Source: Corinectria fuckeliana | Lineage: Eukaryota; Ascomycota; Sordariomycetes; Hypocreales; Nectriaceae | Assembly (NCBI GenBank): GCA_019137255.1 | Contig: WPDH01000156.1 | Coordinates: 186,001-250,000 of the forward strand | Length of the DNA stretch: 64,000 nucleotides | Reading direction: 5' to 3' | Shown here: piece after piece, positions 11,842 to 22,293 of the stretch | Layout: each line of letters opens with the position of its first letter | Position numbering within the stretch: position 1 is the first letter of the stretch | Made by a program: the position numbers and the translations under genes | The notes under the pieces: model-generated | The model's input: only the letters and a program-made list of their open reading frames with translations | Database searches by the model: none | What the model was told of the DNA's origin: nothing

Positions 11842-14422
11842 TCAATTCACCATGGATGCATAGAGAGGGGAAACGGGAGGAGAGATGGAAACCGTCGCCG
11901 ACTTACCTTCTGTTTCACGTGCAGCTTCTGCTGCCATGGGGTCCGGATAAATTTCGAAGCGATACATGCCCGCGTTTTTAACCTGAGTCTTGAGGGAGGC
12001 AATGGGGGAGACCGTCGTAGATGTGCTTGGAGTTGTAATTTGCAGGAGCCCTGATGAAAGCTGATGGCGACAGCCTTGCCTCGCTTGGTGCGAGTATTGT
12101 CGCACAGTCAGTCGGTGCTTCTGCCGCCCTGATAAGATGCGCGAAGCCGTCAAGGTTGGTGAAGTTTTTTTGTTGTGTAGAGATTCTCGAACCAGGCCGT
12201 CTCTCTCTACGGCCATACATATGTCCGTCTATCCATGGCTTCGAGTCGCAAATCGATGATACGATGTGACACTTGCATGTTCACATCAGACTGTTCCTCG
12301 AGGATCACAGCCCCTTTGGGATTTACTCTCGTTGCCCTAGCGGCTAGAGTTATCTATCCAGGGCCTTGTGGCTTCAGCCTCAACAAACAACATGGTCTCT
12401 TTCACCCCGACGACGGCGGACCGATTTGAGCATCCGTTCAACCGAGGCGTGTCATAATCTCACAAGATACTTTGGTTAATTGCTTGCCCTGTCAAGCATC
12501 GTGATGTTCTTTTCGTATTGGTTTTCTAGTTTTCTAATTTTCCCAATTTCTTTTCTATCCTGCAATGCTCTGTTGCCAGATGCAAAACCTAGGACATATT
12601 TGTTCCTGTTATTGTAGTTGTTGCTGCTGTTGCAATTGCAGTTGCAGTTGCAGGTGCGACTGTTGTGGTTGCGGTTGTGGGTAGGTATTGTCCATCTAGT
12701 ACATGTGAGCGCGATAGCAGCTCCCTGAATCAGAGGGAATACTATTGTTCTTGTATTTCGTCGAGGAAATCTGGCTTGTCTGATCTGGCTTGATCGCTGT
12801 GAATAGCTTTGCCATCAAGGAGCAGGCGGCATCCGAAGAGGGCTAGATTCACCCTATGCATCTTGCTGAGAGTGCCTCGGTGGCCTGATCTAAAGCCACC
12901 TCGGTACAGAAATCCAACTTCTCGAAGGTGCCGTTTGTGTCGACCCGGATTTATCGCTCCGTCGCCGAGAGCGTGACGGTATTCGGTAGTGCAGGACGGT
13001 AGCTAGGGTTGTTGTCATTGAGCTCGATGACGTAGCGGGTGATTCGCATCGGGGTTATGGTGCTCTTTCGGGCTTGTGTTGAAGAAGTGAGAAAACCGTT
13101 GCTGCCGTAATATTTGGACCCAGGACACAACCCATTACTGAGCAAGCCACTGACGATGTGATCGTTACTGTGTTGGGCCCGCTGCGTTGGTATTGACTGG
13201 TGAGTGTTTGCATCCATAGAGGTATCTTGTTCGTGCACGTAGCAGAAGTTATTTGTGCCCCTAACAATACTTTTGGTGTAAGCCAGGCGGCCCTGGTAGT
13301 TATCATGTGGCTGAAATATGCGTCGGATGATTGGAGATACACGTGTGTTCTTGGCGCTATTTGGGGAGCGATATGGTGAAAGAAGCTGGCCTGACTTCTT
13401 GGGTGGGCAAGATATGATCCTTAGATAAGTAGTTATATCGTGGTTGAGGACAAGGGTTTGATGAATGGATATTAAGGCTGAGGGATCCAAACGGGTTGCG
13501 AAGACAGCCTCAAGGTGGAAGGGAAACCGTACCAGGGTACTGAAATCCTGAAAAGCCATGTACACTTGGAGTTATCTGTCTTGCAGTTGCTGTTGTTCTT
13601 GCAGTCGCTATCGGGTTCGTCCCAAGGTTGACCGGGCCGCCCACCATGGTAGAGCTGTGAGGTGTTTCCATCAAATCGGGTGCTCGCAAAGAGCATCGCA
13701 GACGGGAAACCTTTGCCGTATCGAACCCTGCGGGCGCTGCTATCAAGGTCCCGAAGCCCAGCGTGGTTACTTCCGAGACTCCTCAGAGGACCGTGTAGCG
13801 GCGACAGGCACATAACACGTCGAAAGCAGCCACTCCCTCGGCTCGGAAACCGGACTGAGAGGAGGGGGTAGTTGTAGCGGAGGGATGCACTCGACACATT
13901 CAAGAAGCGGTGGTTCGATCCGCGGCGGAGGACGAGTCGCCGCCACGGCACAGCAGGCCGGACAGCTACACCGGAACGGACGGCGTCGCGATGGAGGCTC
14001 CCAAGCAGGGCCCTTTGCCTGGCGGCTGTTGTTCGAGAGAGATGATCTTGACGAGGATGTTTCCCGGGATGCAACGATACCCATGCCGGTGCTTGTAGTG
14101 GGGGTTAGTGTTGCTATTCTGGAGAAATACTCCGGAAGGATGCCTTACAAGGGATGATGAAGAGTGGGATGTGATTCACAGTGGAAGGCGTGACTAAAAA
14201 AATATGAGTGAAGAAAGACGAAGCTCCTTGGTATGTGTAAGTGTCAGGTTGGATGTGAGGATTATAATGAGAGTGAGAATGAGTATGCAAGGGGCTACCG
14301 GCTGCTTTTGTAGGAAATGAAAATCGGCCTTCGAACAGCGCCCACAAGGTATTGAAGATTCCTACGCAGAGGGCCAGCATAGAAGCGCGCATGCAAAGTA
14401 CCCTGCATCTCTGCAAAGCCAA
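11842..14422 (-). other. unresolved minus-strand locus, possible degraded or multi-exon gene
   Basis: Several minus-strand frames have protein-like composition but do not form one model. One at about 14320-14422 starts with a hydrophobic, signal-like segment (MLALCVGIFNTLWALF). Another at 13510-13746 has Thr/Ala-rich linker-type sequence (IATARTTATARQITPS). A third at 12951-13565 ends in RITRYVIELNDNNPSYRPALPN. A fourth at 11908-12060 reads QVKNAGMYRFEIYPDP and ends at a good donor (AAG followed by GTAAGT). Stops and frame changes separate them. It could be a secreted or membrane protein with many introns, a pseudogene, or chance. I assign no function. Confidence 0.25.
12611..12682. repeat. 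GTTGCA/GTTGTT low-complexity tract
   Basis: About 70 bases of imperfect trinucleotide/hexanucleotide repeats (GTTGCTGCTGTTGCA, GCAGTTGCAGTTGCAG, then GTTGTGGTTGCGGTTGTGG). The minus strand would read Thr/Ala-rich, but no surrounding gene is established. Confidence 0.75.
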
Positions 14423-14961
14423 AAGAAGCTCTGCCTGGCATGAGGGTTCCCACGGCCATGGCCATGGTTAGGGTTTGTTTGAGCCTAAAGAATGCCTTTG
14501 TCTTGGTATTTCATTCAGTTCTCGTTCTGTTCTGAGAACTTGTTGGACGAGTCACTGAAGAATCGTGTCAACATCTTGCACGAGCCTGCGTTGTCTTTGT
14601 TCTACTGATGACTACTCTTTCAGCTTATATACGCTGACTGAATACTACTCTATGCTAGAAAGCGGCGAACGTGCTGGCTGGAAAGGCCAAAGGCTTAACC
14701 ATGGTTGCAGGCCGACAACAAGCTCTTCCTCCATGATACCATACCCTCTGGATGGTTACGACCATAAGCACTCTGTGAGCCCCGCTGATGATAAGGCATC
14801 TGGACGAACTGTGAGAAATTGCAAGAGATGGAGGGGATGGATAACGTACCGCTCTGGGGTGTCATTGAAGCCTGCACGGCATCGTTTATGCAAAATATGC
14901 ATGTCGTTAACATGGCTCGTCGCTCTATCCACACAAACTCTCATTCTCAGAAAAACAAACT

Positions 14962-16472
14962 TCATCCAGTAAACGACTGCAGCATGTCGTCCAGTCTCTT
15001 CCTCTTCTTCCGCCGCAACGCCAGCACCGGCGCCGTCCGCTCCGAGACCACCAGGCTGGCCTCCGTCTTACGGATCGGCTCCGGCCTGGGCGTCTTCGGC
15101 CCGCGCACCGCCGAATCTCGCGTGAAGGTAAGCCGCCGCGTCGCAAACAAGCCACGGCTCACGTACGACGGCCTCGCGGTGATGCCGCCCCGCGCGATGT
15201 GGCCCAGGTGCAGACACGCGAGCGGCTTGGACGGCAGCACAAACGGCCCTGCGACGGCTTGCGTGTCTGGGCGCACGCCACGGATGGCGAGGTCGCGGTC
15301 GCCGCTGAGCTGGCCGATGAAGGCGTACAGCCAAAAGGCCCAGGGCTCGAAGGCGACGCCGTGGCAGGCGTGGGCTTCGCGGGCGGCGGCGTCCCGGTCC
15401 CACGAGGGCGTGCGGACCTTGGCGTTGTCGGTGAGGTAGTCTAGGAGCGGAGGAGCCTGGCCGTCGGCGACAAACTTGACGGCGCAGCGGGAGTCGCTGC
15501 AGAGGGAAACGAGGTCGGCGTCGACGCTCCGCGAGAGGTCACGCAGCCTATTAGCGCGCGTTTCCTCGAGGGGAGCAAAGAGCATCAGGTGCCGCAGCAG
15601 AGAGTCTTCTAGCCCGGAGAGATGCTCTGCCCGTTTCCAACCCTCCGCAAGAGCGATGCCGTCCGGCGACTTCCAGTCGGCTCTCGCACCCGTGACGTCG
15701 TACAGCGCCAGCGAGGGAAACTTGGACACCCAGTAGAGAGACTCCTGCGATGTAGATTCGTCGCCCCAGATGCGCAATATCCTCAGCAGCGGGAAAGGAT
15801 CGTTTTTCTCAGTCCATCCCCGGATGAGACGGTCGCTGACGTGGGGGAAGATGGCGCGCAGGTCGTCTGCAGGCTGGATCAGCTCTAGGATGCCGAGGTT
15901 GGGCATGTCAGCTAGGCAGAGCAGATCGTGTGTGAGAAAGGCGCAGCCGCCGGTGAGGACGAGGTGCGTGATGAAGTCTGCGGACGGCGATACCAGGGGC
16001 TGCGTGTATCGGGCGAGCTCATCGCTGGGCCGGCAGATGTGCTGGCGGAAGCGGTAAAGGCCGAGAGTCTGGCCATCGTCCTCGTCGAGCAGTCGCTTAG
16101 AGAAGAGCTTCCAGGCGTGAAGACAGACTCCTCTAGAAGCATCACGGCATCCATTAGCGCGCGGTTTCTTACTTTGCCGGTTCAGCACCCCACGTACCTT
16201 GCCTCGAGATATCGCCAGACGCGCCGCAGCAGCGGACCGGGAAGAGAATCCAGGTGACCGGCCGCAACATCGCCAATGTTGTCCGCGACGACGTTGACGG
16301 CCATGTCCACGAGAGATCGCGGCCCTCGCACACCGCGGGCCTTGAAAGCGGGATACGGCCGGCGCCGGCTCCAATTAATTGCATCGGCGTCGCTCTGGCC
16401 GGGAACCAAGTGCCGAGGGACAGTCCATTCCTTGTAGACTTGACCGGACTCTTGGCTGAATGTATTGGACAT
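14962..16472 (-). CDS. F-box/leucine-rich-like protein of unknown function
   Basis: Two exons (16198-16472 and 14962-16132) separated by a 65 bp intron with a CTAAT branch site join to 481 residues. Around the junction the protein reads HLDSLPGPLLRRVWRYLEAR then GVCLHAWKLFSKRLL, which resembles a divergent F-box. Residues ~140-230 contain leucine-rich lines (FITHLVLTGGCAFLTHDLLCLADMPNLGILEL, PLLRILRIWGD) as in F-box/LRR substrate receptors. The C-terminus ends in a basic KKRKRLDDMLQSF motif. Many Sordariomycetes carry uncharacterised proteins of this build. No in-frame ATG precedes 16472 before a stop, and a GTACGT donor near 16668 suggests a 5' UTR intron. F-box assignment is tentative; a real gene is likely. 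Confidence 0.75.
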
Positions 16473-17262
16473 ATCGGCTACGGCGGCTAGGACGACGCGG
16501 TCAGCAAGACAGGACCATGAGGGCGCAGATGGAGACGACGGAGCCGCGAGAAGTGTAGAAAGATGTATGTGAAGTTAGGAGCACCACTCGCTACCAGGCA
16601 GGCGCTGGCGGCGGGCTGGTTGTCCGGGAGAAGAGAAGAAGAGAAAAAGAGAAGAGGCCGTACGTACTTGGATGATGTGAGCTCGACACGGCGACAGCGG
16701 GTGGATAGGTCAGCTGTGCCTTGTAGTGCACATTCCGCCGAGGAAACAGAGATCAAAACCGGGAAAGGAAAAGAAAACAAACAATCACAAACAGACGGAG
16801 ACACAAGTAAGCGAAGGAGTAGAATGGAAAATTGCTTCCTTCGTCCTTCATGGTCGCATTCTCATTCAAGTTACATCTGGCAGCTGCCGCTCAGACTACG
16901 AATATCTACAGCGGAGACTCCGGGTTGGTTGGTTTGGGCGGTGGAGTTTGCCTGAGTCGTCTAAGTAACTAATCGGTACGTACAGCGGGAACTCGCGACG
17001 CGCCCCTGCGCCATAGAAAACGCCCCCTGGTGCCATGGCTTCAGCCTCCTCTTGACCTATGCATGGAAACATCATGCTGCTTCTCTGCAGCGTCATGGAA
17101 TAATAACCGAGGTCCATCCCTTGACCTATCCAATCCGCTCCACGCGGTAGACTATATCCGAGTTTAGTTGGTTTGAATTGGGGGGGTTTCGTCTTCTCCT
17201 TCTTCTTCTACTTCTACTTCCTTTTCTTCCTCCTCGCTGGTTTCGCTTCAATACTGTGTCGT
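16473..17262. other. spacer with probable 5' UTR intron of the F-box-like gene
   Basis: On the minus strand, a GTACGT donor near 16668, a CTAAC branch-like site near 16577 and AG acceptors at about 16480-16488 suggest an intron in the leader upstream of the ATG at 16472. The rest holds the 3' UTR of the CoA-transferase gene, with a CTTCTT-rich tract at 17195-17235. Confidence 0.45.
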
Positions 17263-19001
17263 CTACAGCATGGGCTTGAGGTCCTCGGCCACGGCGAAGG
17301 GTGCCTCGGTCTTGGACTTGATTTCGTCGACGGTGACGCCGTCGGCAATCTCAATCAGGGTCAGGCCCTGTGCGAAGTCGACATCAAAGACACCCTGTTG
17401 TACGGGTTAGTTAGTCGTAGTTGCGTACACATTGGGCAGAGGGTAAAAAGATGCAACTACTTACAAGCTCCGTGATGATCCGCGAGACGCAGGCTCGTCC
17501 CGTCAGGGGGAACGCGCACTGCTTGACAATCTTGGCGTTGCCCTTCTTGTCCGTGTGCTCCATCGTCACCACGACCTTGGTCTTGCTGGGGTTGCTGACC
17601 AGGTCCATGGCGCCGCCGAAGCCCTTGACCTTGCCGGGGAGCATCCAGTTGGCCAGGTCGCCCGAGGCGCTGACCTGCATGGCTCCGAGGATAGTGAGGT
17701 TGATGCGCCCGCTGCGGATCATGCCGAAGCTCTCCTCGCTGCCGAAGACGGCCGCGCCCGGCTTGAGCGTCACCGTCTCCTTGCCGGCGTTGATCAGGTC
17801 CGCGTCCTCCAGCCCCTTGCGCGGGTACGGGCCGAGCCCGAGGATACCGTTCTCCGACTGCAGCTGCACCTCGACCTCCGGGCCGACGAAGCCCGGGGCC
17901 AGCATGGGCATGCCGATGCCAAGGTTGGCGTACATGCCGTTCTTGAACTCCTTGGCGGCGCGGCGCACGATGCGCTCGCGCTTGGCCGCCGTCTCGCCGG
18001 TGCCCAGGGCTTTGGCAGCCTCCGGATCGTTCTCGTCCTTGGCCCAGGTGTACTTCTCGATGCCCTTCTCCTCGGTGGCCTGGATGACGCGCTTGACGTA
18101 AATGCCGGGCAGGTGGACGGCCTCGGGCGGGATCTCGCCGGGCTCGACGATGTGCTCGGCCTCGACGATGGTCATCTTGGCGTTGCGGCCCATGGCGCCG
18201 TTGAAGTTGTTCGCTGTGAGGCGGAACTGGCAGTTGCCCAGCTTGTCGGCCTTGTAGGCCTTGACGAAGGCGTAGTCGCCGGCGATGCTGTGCTCGAGCA
18301 GGTACGACTTGCCGTCGAACACCTTGACGTCCTTGGGGTACGAGTACTCGGCCGCCGAGCCGTCGGGGTTGTTGCGCAGCGGGAGCTCGCCGGTCTGGAC
18401 GACGGTGCCGAAGGCCGCAGGCGTGTAGAAGGCCGGCACGCCCTTCCCGCCGGCGGCGCACCGCTCGGCGAGGGTGCCCTGGGGGGTGAGCTCGAGCTCG
18501 ACCTCGCCGGTGAGGTACATCCTCTCGAACGTCTTGTTCTCGCCGATGTACGAGGCGATCATCTTGCTGATCTGCTTGGTCTTGAGCAGCTGACCGAGGC
18601 CCGAGTTGTCGGTGCCGGCGTTGTTGGAGACGGCGGTGATGCCGGTGATGTCGGGCTTCTTGAGGACCTCGTTGATGAGCGTGTCCGGGACGCCGCAGAG
18701 GCCGAAGCCGCCGCAGAGCAGGGTGCTGTTGGGCTTCATGTCCTTGAGGGCCTCGGAAGCAGAGGGGTAGACCTTGTTGATCTCAGCGCGGCGGGCGGTG
18801 GCTGAGAAGGATCGGGCCAGGACTGCGCTGGGCTGCAAAGGACAAAGTGGCATATTAACACGGGTTTTTCCTTCTTCTTCCTTTTTCTTTGTCTCCCGTT
18901 CTCCCTCTGTGATAGAGCTGCAGAACGTGAATATAACTTACATTTGAGCCATGACGGGCAAATGCCCGAAGGGTTCGTATCCGGAGAGCTGTGGAAGACA
19001 T
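17263..19001 (-). CDS. mitochondrial succinyl-CoA:3-ketoacid CoA-transferase (SCOT)
   Basis: Three exons (18942-19001, 17465-18832, 17263-17394) encode 519 residues, matching the ~520 of animal SCOT/OXCT1. The enzyme moves CoA from succinyl-CoA to acetoacetate (or related acids) in the mitochondrial matrix. An Arg/Ser/Ala-rich N-terminus (MSSTALRIRTLRAFARHGSN, then LARSFSATARR) is a matrix-targeting presequence. The alpha-type domain (about 35-270) has the GGFGLCGVPDTLI CoA loop. The beta-type domain (about 305-505) has NLGIGMPML and the SENGILGLGPYP motif; its Glu (about residue 347) is the catalytic nucleophile of the family. Introns are 109 and 70 bp. The last exon gives the family ending EAPFAVAEDLKPML. 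In filamentous fungi such enzymes are linked to acetate, propionate or ketone-body metabolism. Identification is firm. Confidence 0.96.
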
Positions 19002-20358
19002 GGTGTTGCTTGATTGCAAGTGCAGTTGTCGCCAGCTAGAGCTAACTACAGTCGGGACGGAATCAATCAATCGATCAATCAGTTGATGGACTGATGAATC
19101 CAGGCAGAGACAACCGGATCTGTCACGAAGAGCAAAAAGTTCCAGACGGGAAAGCTTCAGAGAGAGGGAGGGAGACAGAGAGAGTAGCCATGATCGTGGG
19201 CCGTCATGGGCACGGCGGGGGTTTTATTGAGACCGCTAACTTACTTACCTAGGCCGCTGGCAGGTCCCTGTTTCGGGGGCTCGGGGGTGGCCCGGGAGTA
19301 GACATGGGGCCTAGTGGGTGCGTTCCGCTTTCTGCCCCCCCTCGGAAGAGATATTCGGCATTCGTTCGGCAGAAGATGGAAAAAAGGGTTGCGGACTAAT
19401 TAATCTCTCCTACAGAGAGGAAGAAGACGGAGACGGGGGATTGGTCATATCCTTTCTGTCCGTTTGTCCTGCTTGTACATGGTTGATGGCTTGCATCCAT
19501 CTTGTCATGCTCACCTGGTACCTACTTATTTATTCCTTTTCCTGTCTGTTAATGCTGTCATGACTACTACTGCTTCCAACTTCTACTTTCTGCTTTCTAC
19601 AGCCTACTGCTCACTGACTACATAGGTAGGAACTCACTGGCTATGCTAAATCTATCCCCGTTCAGCCTTCAGCGGTTGCCGGCTTCCGACTGCGGAAAGA
19701 GGCGGATACACCACTGTAGCTCACCCAGGAGCCGAGCCAGTCCAGTCCCCCACCCCCAGGTCCGGATCTCTGTGACCATTCCGAGTTTAGTGGCGGGGGC
19801 TCGAAGTCCGGGGGCTGGGATCCAATTCAAGGGTTAAGCTACTTTATTCTGGTGATTTATCTGTTTGGTCGTCTCTGGGCTGCTGCTGCTGCTGCTCTAA
19901 CTGTTAATGGCGAAGTGGGGGATTTGACTGACCCGGCTATTCGTTTCGGGAGTTGGCGAGCTCACTCAGACACCGCCTAGTTTGCTTAGAGAGAAACCTT
20001 GACTGGCTGCTGATATGGTTGGCATTTGGCTACAAGGAGAGTTCAGTAATTATTGAATCGGTATTAGCATAACTTAAGTTAAACGGTGAACTGCCTCTGG
20101 TAATCATCACCCCCACACATCACCGCCAGAGTCAGGTTTCTTCACCAGTATTCCCATCTCAAAGTTACTCCAACATGCGCCCTAAAGAACAGCCACGCAA
20201 CTCCAAACACCATATCCAAACAATGAGCCTATCCTCGCCAGAGAATTCATTCGCTCCTCTCAGTCCCGAAATGCATACCCAGCCCCGGGTATTCTTTTAC
20301 CCCTCACAGCCTCGAGCTCCCTCTCGGAACATTCCACGGTCGACGACATCCAATCGTT
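19002..20358. other. 1.36 kb intergenic region
   Basis: Promoter side of the CoA-transferase gene, with GAGAGA/GGGAGG repeats near 19160-19182 and a CTTACTTACCTAGG motif at about 19240. A short (CTG)n run lies at about 19880-19897. No gene is supported. Confidence 0.55.
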
Positions 20359-21135
20359 TTATCTCTTGATGTTCCCCGGGTGAAATGCCACGAGGCCAAA
20401 CATATTTCCTTCGGAGTCCATAAACTCGCCATAATCCATGAATCCCTCTCGGATTCCAAACCGGAGCGACTTGACCACTCCACAGTTGGCCTCGATCCTG
20501 TCCGCCGTGTCGCCGATGTCGGGCACCCGGAGATGGCAGGTTGCATGTCCCTGCAAAGCTTGCGCTCGTGCTTCGTGATGCTTGACCGGTGCGTCGTTGC
20601 GCTGGATGAGCGCGCCCGTGATGTTGTTGCTGTTTGCTGATGTGAAGAAGTTCATCGGCTGCATGTCGTACGGTGACGATCCGTGCTGCCTCATGGCCTT
20701 GATGCTCTGGTCGGGCCTTTGGAGGTCGCCTAGAAACGCCCATCCAAAGCACCGAGAGTAGAAGGCCTCAGCTCTCTGCATGTTGAAGCACGATATCATG
20801 ATGAACTCGGAGGGCATCGATTGCTGGTCCGAAGCACCGACCTCGGCCTCGTTGCGCTGCTGCTCGACTGTCGATGAAGCCATTGATATGGGCATCATGT
20901 CGACTCCTTTTACACTTCCGAGATGCAATGGGGCACTTTGACCATAGCAGTCCGCCTCGTCCATGACAACTTCGGGCTGGGATATGCCGGGCGTTAGGGG
21001 CGAGGGCGTTCGCTGCCCAGTTTCGCTGTTGGATGGGCTGGACCCGTGAATCAGGCCTGGGGGCGGCGAGGGAGTCCTCATATCCATGGCCGAAGGCAGG
21101 GTGGAAGTTGTGACTTGGTTCGAAAGAGACCACAT
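20359..21135 (-). CDS. VOC-fold (glyoxalase/bleomycin-resistance-like) protein
   Basis: A single open frame gives 258 residues (242 if translation starts at the second ATG, 21087, before MRTPSPPP). The first ~100 residues are Ser/Pro-rich and look disordered, with several S/T-P sites. The C-terminal ~150 residues form one vicinal-oxygen-chelate module. FIMISCFNMQRAEAFYSRCFGWAF is the first beta-alpha-beta element and ATCHLRVPDIGDTADRIEANCGVV the second. A Gly-rich FMDYGEFMDSEGNMFGLVAF element closes the fold. The usual metal ligands are mostly absent: there is no His at the first strand and no Glu after the DSEGN turn. Glyoxalase I activity is therefore unlikely, and a non-metal or binding role is inferred. 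It is divergent from UTP22 across 1.16 kb. Confidence 0.82.
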   Translation of the reverse strand: MWSLSNQVTTSTLPSAMDMRTPSPPPGLIHGSSPSNSETGQRTPSPLTPGISQPEVVMDEADCYGQSAPLHLGSVKGVDMMPISMASSTVEQQRNEAEVGASDQQSMPSEFIMISCFNMQRAEAFYSRCFGWAFLGDLQRPDQSIKAMRQHGSSPYDMQPMNFFTSANSNNITGALIQRNDAPVKHHEARAQALQGHATCHLRVPDIGDTADRIEANCGVVKSLRFGIREGFMDYGEFMDSEGNMFGLVAFHPGNIKR

Positions 21136-22293
21136 ACAGACAAGGGGAGACGAACAGGGCTTCGTTTCTTTTGACGTGAGGCTGTGTGAGAAACTGACGA
21201 ATTTATCGCCGGTAACGAGAGGCTCTCACGGAATACAGCCCAGGGAAAGACAGACAGTCAGAGAAGCAACAGAAGGAGATTGGATGGCAACGGAGATACA
21301 GTGTACCACGTCTCGGGAGCCACCTGGTACGATGGCCACGAGCTGTACCTGTTACTTATGGTCTGGACAACCCTCCCATATGACTTGCTAGCACGAGTCT
21401 GGATCGGGAGAGACAGGTCTGGGAGACATGGCCTGACCGGCCGCATTGGGCCAACTCTGGCTAAGTGGGATGAACTTGTGAAGCAAGGAGACTCAGGGCA
21501 AGACACCGTGAAAGCTAGCTTCAGCTGTCAAGTCCGTGAGCTCGGGTCCAAGGGCGGTCCAGGGGAATGAATGTTTGGCCCGGAAATTTGTGTTCCAGGC
21601 CACATTTGGTCATTGCAAACAGTGTTATCCGGCTCCCACCAGTCTCCGTCATTAGATATGTATTAACGGTGTTCCCGTTATTAGAGGACAAGCAGTACAG
21701 CCCTTCCTACGAGAATGTGTAGTAGAAGTGGTCAGATCATTCCTTGTCTTGCTAGCAGCTGTAGGGCAGCCAAGTAACCCTAGAAACGACACCACTATGA
21801 CGTTAAAGGTTGGGTTTGTCTCGGGGCTCAAATGAACACCCACCCACCCATCTGGCTGCCAAAGGGCGAATCGAGTGGGTCACCGGTCATGGCCTTCTGC
21901 AAGACAGCGAGGTGCCTGAAGTTACGCAGGCAAGGGGCCGGATAGTGCAATTCCACAGCGAATGGGAGATTCCGATCTCGTTGTAAGTAATGCAGGGGTT
22001 CCCTTTTGCCCGAAATGTCAAGAGCTGGAGATCCGCCGTGGAGGAGCAGCAATTAAACAGGCGACGATTCTGATGTCAGCGACTCAAATGGGGATGAGGG
22101 ATGAGGGATGAGCAACTGGTGGGGGTACGTACCGTTTGCGATAAGGCACGGGCAGGTCTTATCGCCCCGCAGTCTCGCCTAGGCTCAAGAAAAAAAAATC
22201 ACCAGACCAAAGAAGAGCGGCGGCAAGCTGAAGATCACGATCACGACCACGATCACGACCACGATCACCACGGGAATCTAGATCTCGCTCGTC
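21136..22293. promoter_or_regulatory. divergent intergenic region, VOC protein / UTP22
   Basis: About 1.16 kb separates two diverging starts and must contain both promoters. I see no gene and no recognisable operator. A hexamer repeat (22233-22268) sits just before the UTP22 start. Confidence 0.5.
22233..22268. repeat. GATCAC/GACCAC hexamer repeat
   Basis: Six head-to-tail hexamers (GATCAC GATCAC GACCAC GATCAC GACCAC GATCAC) end 25 bases before the UTP22 ATG, so they are likely transcribed in its 5' leader. Confidence 0.9.

Larger units (their letters stand above)
10685..14961. other. 4.3 kb gene-poor block
   Basis: No complete gene could be built. It includes the promoter and 5' UTR of the PDAP1-like gene (10685 to about 10900), a low-complexity GTTGCA-like tract (12611-12682), scattered minus-strand open frames (see 11842-14422), and the 3' side of the F-box-like gene. 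It is the longest region here where open frames look partly coding but do not join. Confidence 0.5.

Noticed and set aside
17555..18805. 416-codon plus-strand frame opposite the CoA-transferase exon
   Set aside because: It is the antisense shadow of a firmly identified GC-rich coding exon; its Val/Leu/Gly/Asp-rich composition is typical of such artefacts.
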